The notes: generated by a model not told the origin, from the letters alone. DNA of 64,000 nucleotides from an uncultured Lachnospiraceae bacterium (GCA_910589265.1 CAJUTQ010000012.1:42243-106242); one strand, 5' to 3'; positions 34,187-44,220 are shown, counted from the first letter of the stretch. Translations and numbers: made by a program.

Positions 34187-36838
34187 ATGATAAGGGAAAA
34201 CATGGGAGGGTTTCGAAACGCTCTGTTTCTCATTTTGACCTTTTGCGCTGTAGGTTTTGGATGGTACAATTCGTCTAGAATAAGTCATGCATACCAAGAA
34301 GTGAAGGGTACAGTGAATTATAGAAGTGTAGCAGTACGGGGGGATGCCTCAAAGGAAAGTGATGTGGTTGCTGGATTGGTGGAAGGCGATGAGGTGACCA
34401 TTATTGATGAGAAAAAGGGAGAGGATGGTCAGCTCTGGTACGCTATTATAACAAAAAATTCCACAAAAGGATATGTAAGATCAGATTTGATCCGTAAGGG
34501 GAAGGCAATCAGCGGGTCAGCAGGAAGTTCTTCTAGTTCCAGTACACTATCCAGTCAGCTATCAGGCGAAAGTATAAATGGAAGTGGGGGAACCATTAAA
34601 GGAAGAAGTGTGCGAGTAAGAAGTACAGCATCAACAACAGGTGAGATGGTTTTTGCTCTAAAGGAAGGAGATGTTGTGACCATCTCTGATTCTGTAACTG
34701 GCAGTGATGCAAAAAAATGGTATAAAGTGTTGTACACCTATAATGGAACGACAAAGTCAGGATATATTCGTTCTGATCTTGTAACCATTACTTCAAAGCC
34801 CACTGTGTCAACAGTAGAGGGGAGTCAAGGAGAAAAGGGAAAAAATGGGATAATTAAAGGGAGAGGGGTTCGCATAAGAACCTTTGGATCAACATCTGCA
34901 GATGTACGGTGTACGCTGGATTCTGGCACGAAAATAGCAGTGATGGGCACTTCTAACGATGAAGATAATCAAGTCTGGTATGAAATAGCCTTTGTATATG
35001 GAGGGAGCGCTCAGAGAGGATATGTGCGTGGGGATCTTGTTTCTCTAGGGGATGAGGAGAGTTCTCCTCCTGTTAAAGAGGAAGAAAATCCAACATCTCA
35101 TCAGCGATTAGGCGCAGTAAAAGGAACAAATGTCAATGTGCGGGAAGAGCCAGTAAATGGAACTTTTATCTGTAAGTTAAGCACAGGGCATACAGTAAAA
35201 ATTACAGAGGAAAAGCAAGGCCAAGATGGAAATATTTGGTATTATATTACTTTTACTTACAGTAATGCTACATATAGTGGATGGATGAGAAGTGATTTCG
35301 TTGTAGTAGAGGAAAATGCTACAACTCCTTCAAACGAGGAACAAGAGGGAGAAGATACACCCCTTGGCAAGGAAGGGATTGTGAAAGGAATCAGCGTTCG
35401 AGTAAGAGAATCAGCAGTGAATGGATCTGTGCTCTGTCAGGTCAGCACAGGACATTCAGTAAAAATAGAAGGGGAAATGAATGGAAGTGATGGTTATCTT
35501 TGGTATCAAATAATCTTGGAGCTCAATGGGGAGGAGAAAAAAGGTTTTATTAGAAGCGATTATGTAAATGTAAAGGATACTTCTTTACCAGAGGGGGATC
35601 AAGACTTTGAGACAACGCTGCAAGAGCAAGGCTTTCCAGAAACTTATAAAAATGCTTTGAGAAATTTGCATTCTGTTTATCCAGGGTGGAAGTTTAAAGG
35701 GGTTCATACAGGACTTGACTGGAATGATGTAGTGAAGGCAGAGAGTGCAGTAGGAAAGAATTTGGTATATTATAACAGCCCGGCTTCCTGGAAATCGACA
35801 GATGAAAAGGCATATAATTGGACAGCCAACGCCTGGTATGGATTTGATGGCTCCACTTGGGTTTCTGCCTCTACAGAGGCGGTGCAGTTTTATTTAGACC
35901 CAAGGAACTTTCTTGATGATAGTGGTATCTTTCAGTTTGAAACATTGGAATATGAGGACTATCACAAGGAGGAGGGTGTGTCCAATCTGTTGGCTGCGAC
36001 TTTTATGAGAGGCAATTATACAGATACAGATGGGGAGGAACGCTCCTATGCTTCTACGTTTATGGAAGCGGGAAAAGCGACTTCGGTTAACCCTTATCAT
36101 TTGGCTGCAAGATGTTACCAGGAACAGGGGCTGAATGGAAGCGCTAGCAGCAGTGGAAATGTAGGTGGATTGGAGAAAATTTTTAACTATTATAATATTG
36201 GAGCTTATCCATTGGGAAGGCAGTCAGCAGTAGTTACTGGACTTATTTATGCTTCTGGCACAGATGAAAATTATTTAAGGCCATGGAATTCCAGATATCG
36301 CTCCATTATGGGCGGGGCGAAATATGTTGGAGAGCGTTATGTGAAAAAAGGCCAAAATACTTTATATTTTCAGAAGTTTAATGTGGTGAATAAAGAGAAT
36401 GGTTTATACTCTCATCAATATATGACCAATCTTCAGGCAGCTTCTGCAGAAGCAGCTAAGATGAAAAGGGCCTATTCAAATTTGGAGGGAACAGATCTTG
36501 TCTTTCGGATTCCCATCTATAATAATATGCCAGAAGTTCCTGCAAGCAGGCCAGTATCTTCTGCAAACCCTAACAATTATTTGGCATCTTTGTCCATAGA
36601 AAATTATGAGATACTTCCTGTATTTAGTGGATCGGTAGATAGCTATTATGTGACAGTGGACAACAGCGTTTCTTCTGTGAATATCAAGGGAAGCCCAGTG
36701 GCAGGCACCTCTACAGTGAGTGGCTTGGGAACTGTTCAGCTGAAAGAAGGAGCCAATACAATAAATATTGTATGCAAGGCCCAAAATGGGGAGACAAAAA
36801 CATACACGATAATGATAACAAGAACAAGAAACGAATAG
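34187..36838 (+). CDS. Exported multi-SH3 glucosaminidase-like protein with cadherin-like domain
   Basis: An 883-residue protein with an N-terminal signal/anchor (FRNALFLILTFCAVGFGWY). Five SH3b repeats follow (about 37-105, 128-205, 218-288, 306-378 and 399-463), each with a VRVR/VNVRE-type start and WYxI...GYVRSD end. Residues about 480-780 resemble the endo-beta-N-acetylglucosaminidase (LytD/AtlGL-like) region: YPGWKFKGVHTGLDWNDVVK, AVQFYLDPRNFLDDSGIFQF. A cadherin-like beta-sandwich domain (PF12733 type) ends it (about 797-880). SH3b repeats bind wall peptides, so a secreted peptidoglycan hydrolase is inferred; no wall-anchor motif is present. Confidence 0.8.
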   Translation: MIRENMGGFRNALFLILTFCAVGFGWYNSSRISHAYQEVKGTVNYRSVAVRGDASKESDVVAGLVEGDEVTIIDEKKGEDGQLWYAIITKNSTKGYVRSDLIRKGKAISGSAGSSSSSSTLSSQLSGESINGSGGTIKGRSVRVRSTASTTGEMVFALKEGDVVTISDSVTGSDAKKWYKVLYTYNGTTKSGYIRSDLVTITSKPTVSTVEGSQGEKGKNGIIKGRGVRIRTFGSTSADVRCTLDSGTKIAVMGTSNDEDNQVWYEIAFVYGGSAQRGYVRGDLVSLGDEESSPPVKEEENPTSHQRLGAVKGTNVNVREEPVNGTFICKLSTGHTVKITEEKQGQDGNIWYYITFTYSNATYSGWMRSDFVVVEENATTPSNEEQEGEDTPLGKEGIVKGISVRVRESAVNGSVLCQVSTGHSVKIEGEMNGSDGYLWYQIILELNGEEKKGFIRSDYVNVKDTSLPEGDQDFETTLQEQGFPETYKNALRNLHSVYPGWKFKGVHTGLDWNDVVKAESAVGKNLVYYNSPASWKSTDEKAYNWTANAWYGFDGSTWVSASTEAVQFYLDPRNFLDDSGIFQFETLEYEDYHKEEGVSNLLAATFMRGNYTDTDGEERSYASTFMEAGKATSVNPYHLAARCYQEQGLNGSASSSGNVGGLEKIFNYYNIGAYPLGRQSAVVTGLIYASGTDENYLRPWNSRYRSIMGGAKYVGERYVKKGQNTLYFQKFNVVNKENGLYSHQYMTNLQAASAEAAKMKRAYSNLEGTDLVFRIPIYNNMPEVPASRPVSSANPNNYLASLSIENYEILPVFSGSVDSYYVTVDNSVSSVNIKGSPVAGTSTVSGLGTVQLKEGANTINIVCKAQNGETKTYTIMITRTRNE

Positions 36839-36857
36839 GAAGGAGCAAGGTTTCGAT

Positions 36858-39122
36858 ATGAGGTTTAAGAAATCAAAAGGATTGATTTTGGGATTGGGGA
36901 TATTTTTATATTTGTGCGGATCGCCTATTCCGTCTCAGGCAGCGGGTTCTGTTTCTGTTTCTCCAGAGAAAGAGTCCATCGGGATTGGAGAAGAGGTAAC
37001 CGTTCAAATTAAGGCAAGCAAACCTTCGGATCCTACGGAGCCTACTCAGATCAGCGTGGAATATGATACGAACTTTCTTACATTTCAATCATGCAGCACA
37101 AGCTATGGTGGCGGTGGCGGTGGGCTAATTACCTTATCCGACACATCAGCGTCTATTCAGTTTAAGGCAGTATCGGTAGGAAATACAACCGTAGATGTTT
37201 CAGCAGTGATTGACGGGGATGGAGCCAGTATACCAACAGATTCTTCAAAGATTACCATTGCAGGCAGCAGTGATAAAAATCAATCTTCGGATGCAAGCTT
37301 GGCAACCTTTAGTGTATCGCCAGGTATATTATCTCCCGCTTTTTCTCCAGACATTACTTCTTATACTTTGTCAGTGCCCAATGAAACAGAGACTGTAATG
37401 GTTTCTTGCACTCCAAGAGACAAGGAGGCACAAATTACGGGAGTTACTGGATTTAGTAAGCTGGTTGTAGGAGAAAACGATGCCCAGATAAAGGTGATGG
37501 CAAAAAATGGAGAAATGAAACAATATCATATTGCCATAATAAGAGGAGAAGCTGGCGGGGAGGAAACTGTAAGAATTGAAGAGGGAAGAATTCCCTTAGC
37601 AGATAGTACGCTATCTATTGTAAGAGAATTTGGAGATGATGTGATTCCTCAAGGATTTGTAAAAACCCAATATGATTATAATGGGGAGAGCATTCAGGCT
37701 GCCAAGCTTGCCATGGGAGATTTGATTCTCTTTTATTTCACAGATGGCAGTGGGCAGGGAATTGATTTTTATATTTATCACCCAGAGACAAATGCTTTCT
37801 CCGATTTTGTAAAGATTGATGGAATTGAAGGGCGTTTTATTGTTCCCCTGCCTGCGGATGAAAGCATACAAGTGCCTGAAGGATTTACAAGGGCTAACAT
37901 ACAGTGGGGAGGGAAAACGGTAGAGGTTTGGATTCCCCTTGTAGATACTGCAAAAAAGGAGACAGATAAAAAGGAAGGTCTGAAAAATATTTATGCAGGA
38001 ATTGAAGGGGTCATGAGAGTATATGCTGAGGAAGCGCAGACAGATACCCCTGAGGAAGGAGCGGCAGCAGGGGAACCAGGGGATGACACAACTCCTGAGG
38101 AAGGTGCACCACAAGGAGAAACACAAGGAGAGGTACCCCAAGGAGAATCAACAGGAGAGGCGCCCCAAGGAGAACAAGGAAGTGGAGCAGCAGAATTTTT
38201 TATGCTCTATGCTATGAGCAGTGAAGGAAATAAAGGATTATACTTATATGACAGCACAGAAGGAACTTACCAGAGATACTTTGGCGCAGGGGGAGGGGAT
38301 GAAACTTCTTTAGGAAAGGATTTTAAATCTATTGCCAGTATCCGTCTTATTATTATTGGAGTAATGGGTGTGACTATTCTTGCATTAGTTGTGGCTCTTC
38401 TTGGAGTGATAATGAAAGGAAGAGGAGGACAAGGAAAAAGGGAAAAAGGACAGCGTAGTGGAAGAGAACCAAAATCTATAAGAAATTTGGGATATGATGA
38501 GGAGGAAGAAGAAAGCGAGGAAGAACTGGACATTTATGATGATTACGACGATGATATGGAACAAATGAGAAAAAGAGTGGCGGCAAAAGAAAAATCAGCC
38601 ATAAAACGGGAAAGGAAGGCTTTAAACTTTTTGATAGATACAGAGGATGAGGATGAAGAAATAACAGAAGTGGAAATTCCAACTCCTAAGCCTATAAGAA
38701 GAGAGCAGACAGAAAGAGAAACTCTCCAAAGGAAACCAAAACAAGTTCGGCAAAAAGGGGAACCATCCAAGGTTTCCAGACCTAGGCCCGTTTCTTCAAC
38801 TTCTTCTGCACAAAGTTCAGGACCTAGAAAGACAGCGCCAGTAAGAACATCCACGAGAACAGCGGTAAGAACAGTGCCAACAAGAACAGACGTCTATGAG
38901 GATAAGCCGGTAAAAAGAGTGGTAAAGAAAGAACAGGGAAAGGACGGGGGAAGACCTCAAAGACCAGTGCGAGGCTCCTCACAAGAGGCAGGGACAGGAA
39001 GAGCTTTGCCAAAGGAACGGCAAAGCCGATTAGAACCCCAGAAAAGACCAGTAAAGAAAGTAAAGAAAACCCCAAATCTAGACGAAGATTTTGAATTTGA
39101 ATATTTAAATTTGGATGAGTAG
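36858..39122 (+). CDS. Membrane-anchored protein with cohesin-like and cadherin-like domains
   Basis: A 754-residue protein with a signal peptide (ILGLGIFLYLCGSPIPSQAA), a cohesin-like domain (about 30-140; VSVSPEKESIGIGEEVTVQI), a cadherin-like beta-sandwich (about 147-230; ASLATFSVSPGILSPAFSPD) sharing its type with the upstream gene, a Pro/Gly/Glu repeat linker with several QGE units (about 390-430), one membrane helix (about 500-522) and a long cytoplasmic tail with an acidic patch (EEEEESEEELD) and a basic Arg/Pro-rich end. Starts 19 bp after the preceding gene. The two probably act together at the cell surface; role unknown. Confidence 0.72.
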   Translation: MRFKKSKGLILGLGIFLYLCGSPIPSQAAGSVSVSPEKESIGIGEEVTVQIKASKPSDPTEPTQISVEYDTNFLTFQSCSTSYGGGGGGLITLSDTSASIQFKAVSVGNTTVDVSAVIDGDGASIPTDSSKITIAGSSDKNQSSDASLATFSVSPGILSPAFSPDITSYTLSVPNETETVMVSCTPRDKEAQITGVTGFSKLVVGENDAQIKVMAKNGEMKQYHIAIIRGEAGGEETVRIEEGRIPLADSTLSIVREFGDDVIPQGFVKTQYDYNGESIQAAKLAMGDLILFYFTDGSGQGIDFYIYHPETNAFSDFVKIDGIEGRFIVPLPADESIQVPEGFTRANIQWGGKTVEVWIPLVDTAKKETDKKEGLKNIYAGIEGVMRVYAEEAQTDTPEEGAAAGEPGDDTTPEEGAPQGETQGEVPQGESTGEAPQGEQGSGAAEFFMLYAMSSEGNKGLYLYDSTEGTYQRYFGAGGGDETSLGKDFKSIASIRLIIIGVMGVTILALVVALLGVIMKGRGGQGKREKGQRSGREPKSIRNLGYDEEEEESEEELDIYDDYDDDMEQMRKRVAAKEKSAIKRERKALNFLIDTEDEDEEITEVEIPTPKPIRREQTERETLQRKPKQVRQKGEPSKVSRPRPVSSTSSAQSSGPRKTAPVRTSTRTAVRTVPTRTDVYEDKPVKRVVKKEQGKDGGRPQRPVRGSSQEAGTGRALPKERQSRLEPQKRPVKKVKKTPNLDEDFEFEYLNLDE

Positions 39123-39196
39123 GAGAGAGAAAAGAGGATCATGCCTAAGAGATAGATAGAAGGGCAGATCCTTCTTTACTATGATTCATATTAGGG

Positions 39197-39225
39197 GTGA
39201 CAAGATGAAATCATTGTGCTAGAAT
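39197..39225 (+). promoter_or_regulatory. Promoter of the gntR-clpC unit
   Basis: GTGACA (39197-39202) and TAGAAT (39220-39225), 17-bp spacing. No CtsR heptad repeat or CIRCE element is visible in the 39123-39327 gap. Confidence 0.5.
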
Positions 39226-39327
39226 ATATATAACAAAAGGATATCCTCCGTGGACAAGGGGATCACGATACAAATATTATGCTTGTAGCCAAAGTTTACA
39301 GGCTTATAGAAAGGCAGGGTTATTAGT

Positions 39328-39702
39328 ATGATTATCGAGATTGATTTTAATAGTGAGGAAGCACTGTATGTACAGCTCCGCAATCAGATTATTATAGGGA
39401 TCGCCACATCTAGAATCCATGAAGGAGACGTCCTTCCCTCTGTCCGTCAGTTAGCTGAAGATGTTGGAATTAATATGCACACAGTGAATAAGGCATATAC
39501 AGTATTAAAGCAGGAGGGATTTGTAAAAGTAGACAGAAGAAGGGGTGCAGTTATTGCCATTGATATTGATAAAATTCATGCACTGGAAGAGATGCGCAGG
39601 GAATTGAATGTATTACTGGCCAAGGGAAGTTTAAAAAACATATCTCGTAAGGAAGTACATGACTTAATTGATGAGATCTATAATGAGTACCAGGAATATT
39701 AA
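39328..39702 (+). CDS. GntR-family regulator, YtrA subfamily
   Basis: A 124-residue protein: a GntR winged helix-turn-helix (about 11-75; ALYVQLRNQIIIGIATSRIH, then LPSVRQLAEDVGINMHTVNK) and a short C-terminal helical region without a large effector domain, which defines the YtrA group. These usually repress neighbouring transporter genes. Here the neighbour 20 bp downstream is clpC, suggesting local control of the ClpC operon instead of the usual CtsR. Confidence 0.85.
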   Translation: MIIEIDFNSEEALYVQLRNQIIIGIATSRIHEGDVLPSVRQLAEDVGINMHTVNKAYTVLKQEGFVKVDRRRGAVIAIDIDKIHALEEMRRELNVLLAKGSLKNISRKEVHDLIDEIYNEYQEY

Positions 39703-39722
39703 AATATAAGTGAGGTAGGAGA

Positions 39723-42170
39723 ATGGAAATACATTATACAGCAAAGGCTACAAAGGCTCTTTCACTTGCGAGAAAGTATGCAAAAGATTTACAGCATGGT
39801 TATGTAGGGACAGAGCATTTGCTCCTGGGGTTATTAAAAGAAGGGACTGGAGTAGCTGCAAAAGTATTAAGCGGCAATCATGTACAGGAGGAAAAGCTCT
39901 TAGAGCTTATAAAACAGCTGATTGCTCCTGCTTCTCCAGTAGGAGTGGAGGAGAGAGACGGTTATACTCCTAGAACCGAGGGAGTTATAAGAAGTGCAAA
40001 AAAAGAGGCAGAGAGATTTCGTTCAAAAATAATTGGCACAGAACATCTATTGCTGGCATTGGTAAAAGAGACAGATTGTGTAGGCGCCAGACTTCTTAAC
40101 ACAATTGGAATTAATATTCAGAAAGTTTATGTAGATACATTAGTTGCCATGGGAGAAGACGGAAATTTATATAAAGAAGAATTTCAAAATGGAAAGCCTT
40201 TCAAAAAAAAGAAAGAAAGGACTCCTACCTTAAATCAGTTTAGCAGGGATTTGACAGCTTTGGCTGCGGAAGGAAAACTGGACGTGATTATAGGAAGAGA
40301 GAGGGAGATTACCCGGGTTATTCAAATATTAAGCAGAAGAACGAAAAACAATCCATGTCTTATTGGGGAGCCAGGGGTAGGAAAAACGGCCATTGCTGAA
40401 GGATTGGCAAGAAGAATTGTAGAGGGAAGTGTTCCACCTACGGTTCAGGGAAAGCGAGTAGTCACTTTGGATTTATCAGGAATGGTGGCAGGAAGCAAAT
40501 ACAGAGGAGAATTTGAAGAGAGAATTAAGAGGGTTATTAAAGAAGTAATAGAAGATAGAAATGTCTTACTTTTTTTAGATGAGCTTCATACCATTATTGG
40601 TGCTGGAGGAGCAGAGGGAGCTATTGATGCATCCAATATATTAAAACCTTCCTTGGCAAGGGGAGAGGTGCAGTTAATTGGCGCAACTACATTGGATGAA
40701 TACCGCAAGTATATTGAAAAAGATGCTGCTTTAGAGCGGCGTTTCCAGCCAGTGACTGTGGAGGAACCTACAAAGGAGGAGACATTAGAAATTCTTCAAG
40801 GCATTAAAGATAGCTATGAAAAGCATCATGGACTTCAGATCACCCAGGAAGCTCTTTGGGAAGCAGTGGGATTATCTGCTAGGTACATCAATGACCGATT
40901 TTTGCCAGATAAGGCTATTGATTTAATAGATGAGGCTTCTTCGAAAGTCCGTCTTAGCCATATGAAAGTGCCTGAGGCAGTCAAAGAGTTGGAAATGCAG
41001 ATGGAAGGGGTGAGAAATGAACTGGAGGAGTCCATGAAAAAGGAGGATTTCATTGTTGCAGGAGAAAGGAAAAGGGAATTAAAAGATTTACAGGAAAAGT
41101 ATGAAAAACTAAAAGAGAGAAATCAAAAAAGGATGGCGGCAAAGAAGCTGGAAGTAACAGCAGGAGATATTGCAGATGTTGTTTCTATGTGGACAAAAAT
41201 TCCAGTACAACGATTAGCAGAGGAAGAAAGTGCAAAATTATTGCGTTTAGAAAATACTCTTAAGAAGAGAGTTATTGGGCAGGATGAAGCAGTAAATGTA
41301 TTGTCCAAAGCAATTAAAAGAGGCAGAGTTGGATTAAAGGATCCAAAAAGACCGATTGGCTCCTTCCTCTTCCTTGGGCCTACTGGCGTTGGAAAGACAG
41401 AGCTTAGTAAAGCTCTGGCAGAGGCTTTATTTGGGACGGAAGATGCCCTTATCCGAGTGGATATGTCAGAATATATGGAAAAGCATTCTGTCTCGAAAAT
41501 GATAGGTTCTCCTCCGGGATATGTGGGATTTGACGAGGGAGGACAGCTAAGCGAAAAAATACGAAGAAATCCATATTCGGTTATTTTGTTTGACGAGGTG
41601 GAGAAGGCCCATCCAGATGTATTTAATGTTCTCTTACAGGTGTTAGACGATGGGCATATGACAGATGCCCAAGGGCGTAAAGTGAGCTTTAAAAATACGG
41701 TAGTCATTATGACGTCCAACGCAGGGGCCAGCAGAATTATTGATCCAAAAAAATTAGGATTTACTGTGACAGAAGATGAAAAGCAGGACTATGAGAAAAT
41801 GAAATCAGGGGTGATGGAAGAAGTAAAGCAAATATTCAAACCAGAATTTATTAACCGTATTGATGAAATTTTAGTCTTCCATACTTTAAATAAAGGAAAT
41901 ATGAAGCAAATTGTCACTTTGCTGGTCAAAGGATTGATAAAAAGGGCAAAGGATCAGATGGATATTCATCTCCATGTGACGGAAAATGTGAAAGACTATA
42001 TTGTGGAAAAGGGAACAGACTCTAAGTATGGTGCAAGGCCTCTAAGACGGGCAGTTCAAAATCTTTTAGAAGATCCTCTGACAGAGGAAATATTAAATAA
42101 AAGAGTGAAGCCAGGGGATGAGGTAACAGCTGGAATGGGGAAAAAAGAATTGAAGTTTTCCGTGAAATAG
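39723..42170 (+). CDS. clpC: ATP-dependent Clp protease ATPase subunit ClpC
   Basis: An 815-residue Hsp100 protein with two Clp-N repeats (about 1-145), AAA+ module 1 (Walker A GEPGVGKTA), a middle domain with UVR-like region (about 420-475), AAA+ module 2 (Walker A GPTGVGKTE) and the C-terminal D2-small domain. The M-domain length and sequence place it in the ClpC rather than ClpB class. It unfolds proteins and feeds ClpP. The mcsA and mcsB adaptor genes usually found upstream in Bacilli are absent here. Confidence 0.94.
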   Translation: MEIHYTAKATKALSLARKYAKDLQHGYVGTEHLLLGLLKEGTGVAAKVLSGNHVQEEKLLELIKQLIAPASPVGVEERDGYTPRTEGVIRSAKKEAERFRSKIIGTEHLLLALVKETDCVGARLLNTIGINIQKVYVDTLVAMGEDGNLYKEEFQNGKPFKKKKERTPTLNQFSRDLTALAAEGKLDVIIGREREITRVIQILSRRTKNNPCLIGEPGVGKTAIAEGLARRIVEGSVPPTVQGKRVVTLDLSGMVAGSKYRGEFEERIKRVIKEVIEDRNVLLFLDELHTIIGAGGAEGAIDASNILKPSLARGEVQLIGATTLDEYRKYIEKDAALERRFQPVTVEEPTKEETLEILQGIKDSYEKHHGLQITQEALWEAVGLSARYINDRFLPDKAIDLIDEASSKVRLSHMKVPEAVKELEMQMEGVRNELEESMKKEDFIVAGERKRELKDLQEKYEKLKERNQKRMAAKKLEVTAGDIADVVSMWTKIPVQRLAEEESAKLLRLENTLKKRVIGQDEAVNVLSKAIKRGRVGLKDPKRPIGSFLFLGPTGVGKTELSKALAEALFGTEDALIRVDMSEYMEKHSVSKMIGSPPGYVGFDEGGQLSEKIRRNPYSVILFDEVEKAHPDVFNVLLQVLDDGHMTDAQGRKVSFKNTVVIMTSNAGASRIIDPKKLGFTVTEDEKQDYEKMKSGVMEEVKQIFKPEFINRIDEILVFHTLNKGNMKQIVTLLVKGLIKRAKDQMDIHLHVTENVKDYIVEKGTDSKYGARPLRRAVQNLLEDPLTEEILNKRVKPGDEVTAGMGKKELKFSVK

Positions 42171-42194
42171 CTAGCAAAATGTGACAGATTATAT

Positions 42195-42200
42195 TATAAT
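42195..42200 (+). promoter_or_regulatory. Possible -10 upstream of the small conserved gene
   Basis: Perfect TATAAT at 42195-42200 without a good -35. It lies about 87 bp before ATG 42287. Confidence 0.3.
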
Positions 42201-42286
42201 ATTTGCAAGACAGTATATTTGTTTCGTATGCAGATAGGCTGCTCATAGAAATGCGAGTAAGACAGATATTAGGAGGATAAGGCAAA

Positions 42287-42697
42287 ATGTCAGAAATAAA
42301 AGAACTAATTCGCAAGGAACCCAATGGAAGCATTAGTTTTGGAAACCATTCTTTGAACGAGAAGGCAAAGATGGAAGATTTTGAATGCAATGGGGACTTA
42401 TATAAGGTGAAAACCTATAAGAAAATGACAAAGCTGGAGAGGAATGGGAAGTTTGTCTATGAGTCTGTTCCAGGCACAAGTGTCAGCCATTTTTCCATGT
42501 CTGAAGAGAAAATAGAATTTAGTGTAGAGGGGACGGAGGATGCCCAGATTACATTGGAACTGGAAGATGAGACAGAGTATGAAGTGCTGGTGGCAGGTCA
42601 CAGCGCTGGCAAGATGAAAACAAATCTTGGGGGAAAATTAAGCGTGAGTGTAGAACTGGAAAAAGAAGGAGAAGTACAGGTTGCGATTATAAAGTAA
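42287..42697 (+). CDS. Conserved protein of unknown function (often labelled endosialidase in Lachnospiraceae)
   Basis: A 136-residue protein starting at ATG 42287 behind AGGAGG. It begins MSEIKELIRKEPNGSISFGN and appears to be mainly beta strand, without signal peptide or catalytic motif. I recall this sequence type from Lachnospiraceae genomes where it carries the unlikely name endosialidase; I see no sialidase motif. It sits alone between clpC and radA and is closed by a strong terminator. Confidence 0.6.
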   Translation: MSEIKELIRKEPNGSISFGNHSLNEKAKMEDFECNGDLYKVKTYKKMTKLERNGKFVYESVPGTSVSHFSMSEEKIEFSVEGTEDAQITLELEDETEYEVLVAGHSAGKMKTNLGGKLSVSVELEKEGEVQVAIIK

Positions 42698-42727
42698 GGA
42701 TAATAAGCCTTATAGGAAATAAAGGGA

Positions 42728-42763
42728 GAAAACTGGTATTATATGAATATAATACCAGTTTTC
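42728..42763. terminator. Strong hairpin terminator
   Basis: GAAAACTGGTATTATAT (42728-42744) pairs perfectly with its complement at 42747-42763; the T-rich right arm provides the U-tract, and the A-rich left arm could serve the opposite strand. Confidence 0.8.
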
Positions 42764-42858
42764 TTATCTCAAATATAAATAGTAGAAGTTTGGATTGCTA
42801 TTGTATAAGATCAGTGGATAGAGAGAGGATGGAAAAGTATATGGCAAAGGGAAAGACA

Positions 42859-44199
42859 ATGAGCATGTTTTATTGCCAAATTTGTGGTCATGAGTCAAGA
42901 AGATGGCTTGGCCAATGTCCAGGGTGCAAGGAGTGGAATACCTTTGTGGAGGAGACGGTTGTAAAAGGCAAATCAGGACAAAGGAGCCTTTGGGAAACAA
43001 AGTCTCCATTAAGCTTATCAAGCATAGCCATGGACGAGGATGAAAGAATAGAAACTTCTTTTCATGAGTTTGACAGGGTGCTAGGAGGGGGACTTGTACA
43101 AGGATCTTTAATTTTAGTAGGAGGAGATCCGGGAATTGGAAAATCTACTCTTCTGCTTCAAATATGTAGAGAAGTTTCTTTAAAAAAACAAAAGGTGTTG
43201 TATATTTCAGGGGAGGAATCCTTAAAACAGATAAAGATGAGGGCTAACCGTATTGGCACATTCACAGAAGATTTCTGGCTTTTGTGTGAGACAAACATAG
43301 ATTTCGTAGAAGAAGCCATTAGAAAAAATAAACCTCAAATAGTCGTTATTGATTCTATTCAGACAATGTTTCATGAAGAAATATCTTCTGCCCCTGGGAG
43401 TGTTTCCCAGGTGAGAGAGGCCACCTCTGTATTTTTAAAAATAGCAAAGGGAATGGGGATTACAATATTTATCGTAGGCCATGTGACAAAGGAGGGGACA
43501 ATGGCAGGTCCAAGAGTGTTGGAACACATGGTTGACACAGTTCTTTACTTTGAAGGAGAACATCAGGCCCCATACCGCATTTTACGGGGAGTGAAAAATA
43601 GGTTTGGGTCTACAAATGAAATAGGTGTATTTGAAATGAGAGACAATGGTCTAAAAGAAGTGAAAAATCCTTCTGAGTATATGCTTAATGGAAAACCAAA
43701 AGGAGCCTCTGGTTCTGTTGTTTCCTGTTCCATAGAGGGGACAAGGCCTGTACTGGTGGAAATACAGGCGCTTGTCTGCCAAAGTTACTTTCAGTTGCCA
43801 AGACGTCAGGCAACAGGGACAGACTTTAACAGGCTGAATCTTCTAATAGCTGTTTTAGAAAAAAGATTAGGGATGCAGATTGCAGGATGCGATGCTTACA
43901 TAAATGTGGCGGGAGGCATCCGTATTGTAGAGCCAGCCATTGATTTGGCAATTTGTATGGCAATTGTAAGCAGCTATAAAAATAAAAGTATTGATGAAGG
44001 AAGCATAGTTTTTGGGGAAGTAGGACTAAGTGGGGAAGTGCGAGGAGTTAGTATGGCAAAAAGCAGAGTGATGGAGGCAAAAAAACTAGGGTTTAAAACA
44101 TGCATACTTCCAGAAGCAGCATTGCCCCAGGCAAGGGAAATAGAGGGGATTTACCTTATTGGAGTAAAATCTGTCAAGGATGCCATGGACATTATATAA
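42859..44199 (+). CDS. radA: DNA repair protein RadA
   Basis: The start at ATG 42859 gives MSMFYCQICGHESRRWLGQC with an AAAGGGAAAG ribosome site, and a 446-residue protein of normal length. Features: N-terminal CxxC...CxxC zinc finger (C6, C9, C20, C23), RecA-like ATPase with Walker A GGDPGIGKST, the RadA signature KNRFGSTNEIGVFEM, and a Lon-like C-terminal domain (ending ...YLIGVKSVKDAMDII). It helps branch migration in recombination. Confidence 0.94.
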   Translation: MSMFYCQICGHESRRWLGQCPGCKEWNTFVEETVVKGKSGQRSLWETKSPLSLSSIAMDEDERIETSFHEFDRVLGGGLVQGSLILVGGDPGIGKSTLLLQICREVSLKKQKVLYISGEESLKQIKMRANRIGTFTEDFWLLCETNIDFVEEAIRKNKPQIVVIDSIQTMFHEEISSAPGSVSQVREATSVFLKIAKGMGITIFIVGHVTKEGTMAGPRVLEHMVDTVLYFEGEHQAPYRILRGVKNRFGSTNEIGVFEMRDNGLKEVKNPSEYMLNGKPKGASGSVVSCSIEGTRPVLVEIQALVCQSYFQLPRRQATGTDFNRLNLLIAVLEKRLGMQIAGCDAYINVAGGIRIVEPAIDLAICMAIVSSYKNKSIDEGSIVFGEVGLSGEVRGVSMAKSRVMEAKKLGFKTCILPEAALPQAREIEGIYLIGVKSVKDAMDII

Positions 44200-44220
44200 C
44201 GAGAGAGAGGAAAAATAATC

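Noticed and set aside
34187..39122. SH3b, Ser/Gly and acidic repeats as CRISPR or DNA repeat arrays
   Set aside because: The repeats follow codon phase inside long intact proteins and lack spacer-repeat alternation.
42287..42697. Endosialidase label for the 136-residue protein
   Set aside because: I recall the label from related genomes, but no sialidase motif or signal peptide is present and the size is too small.
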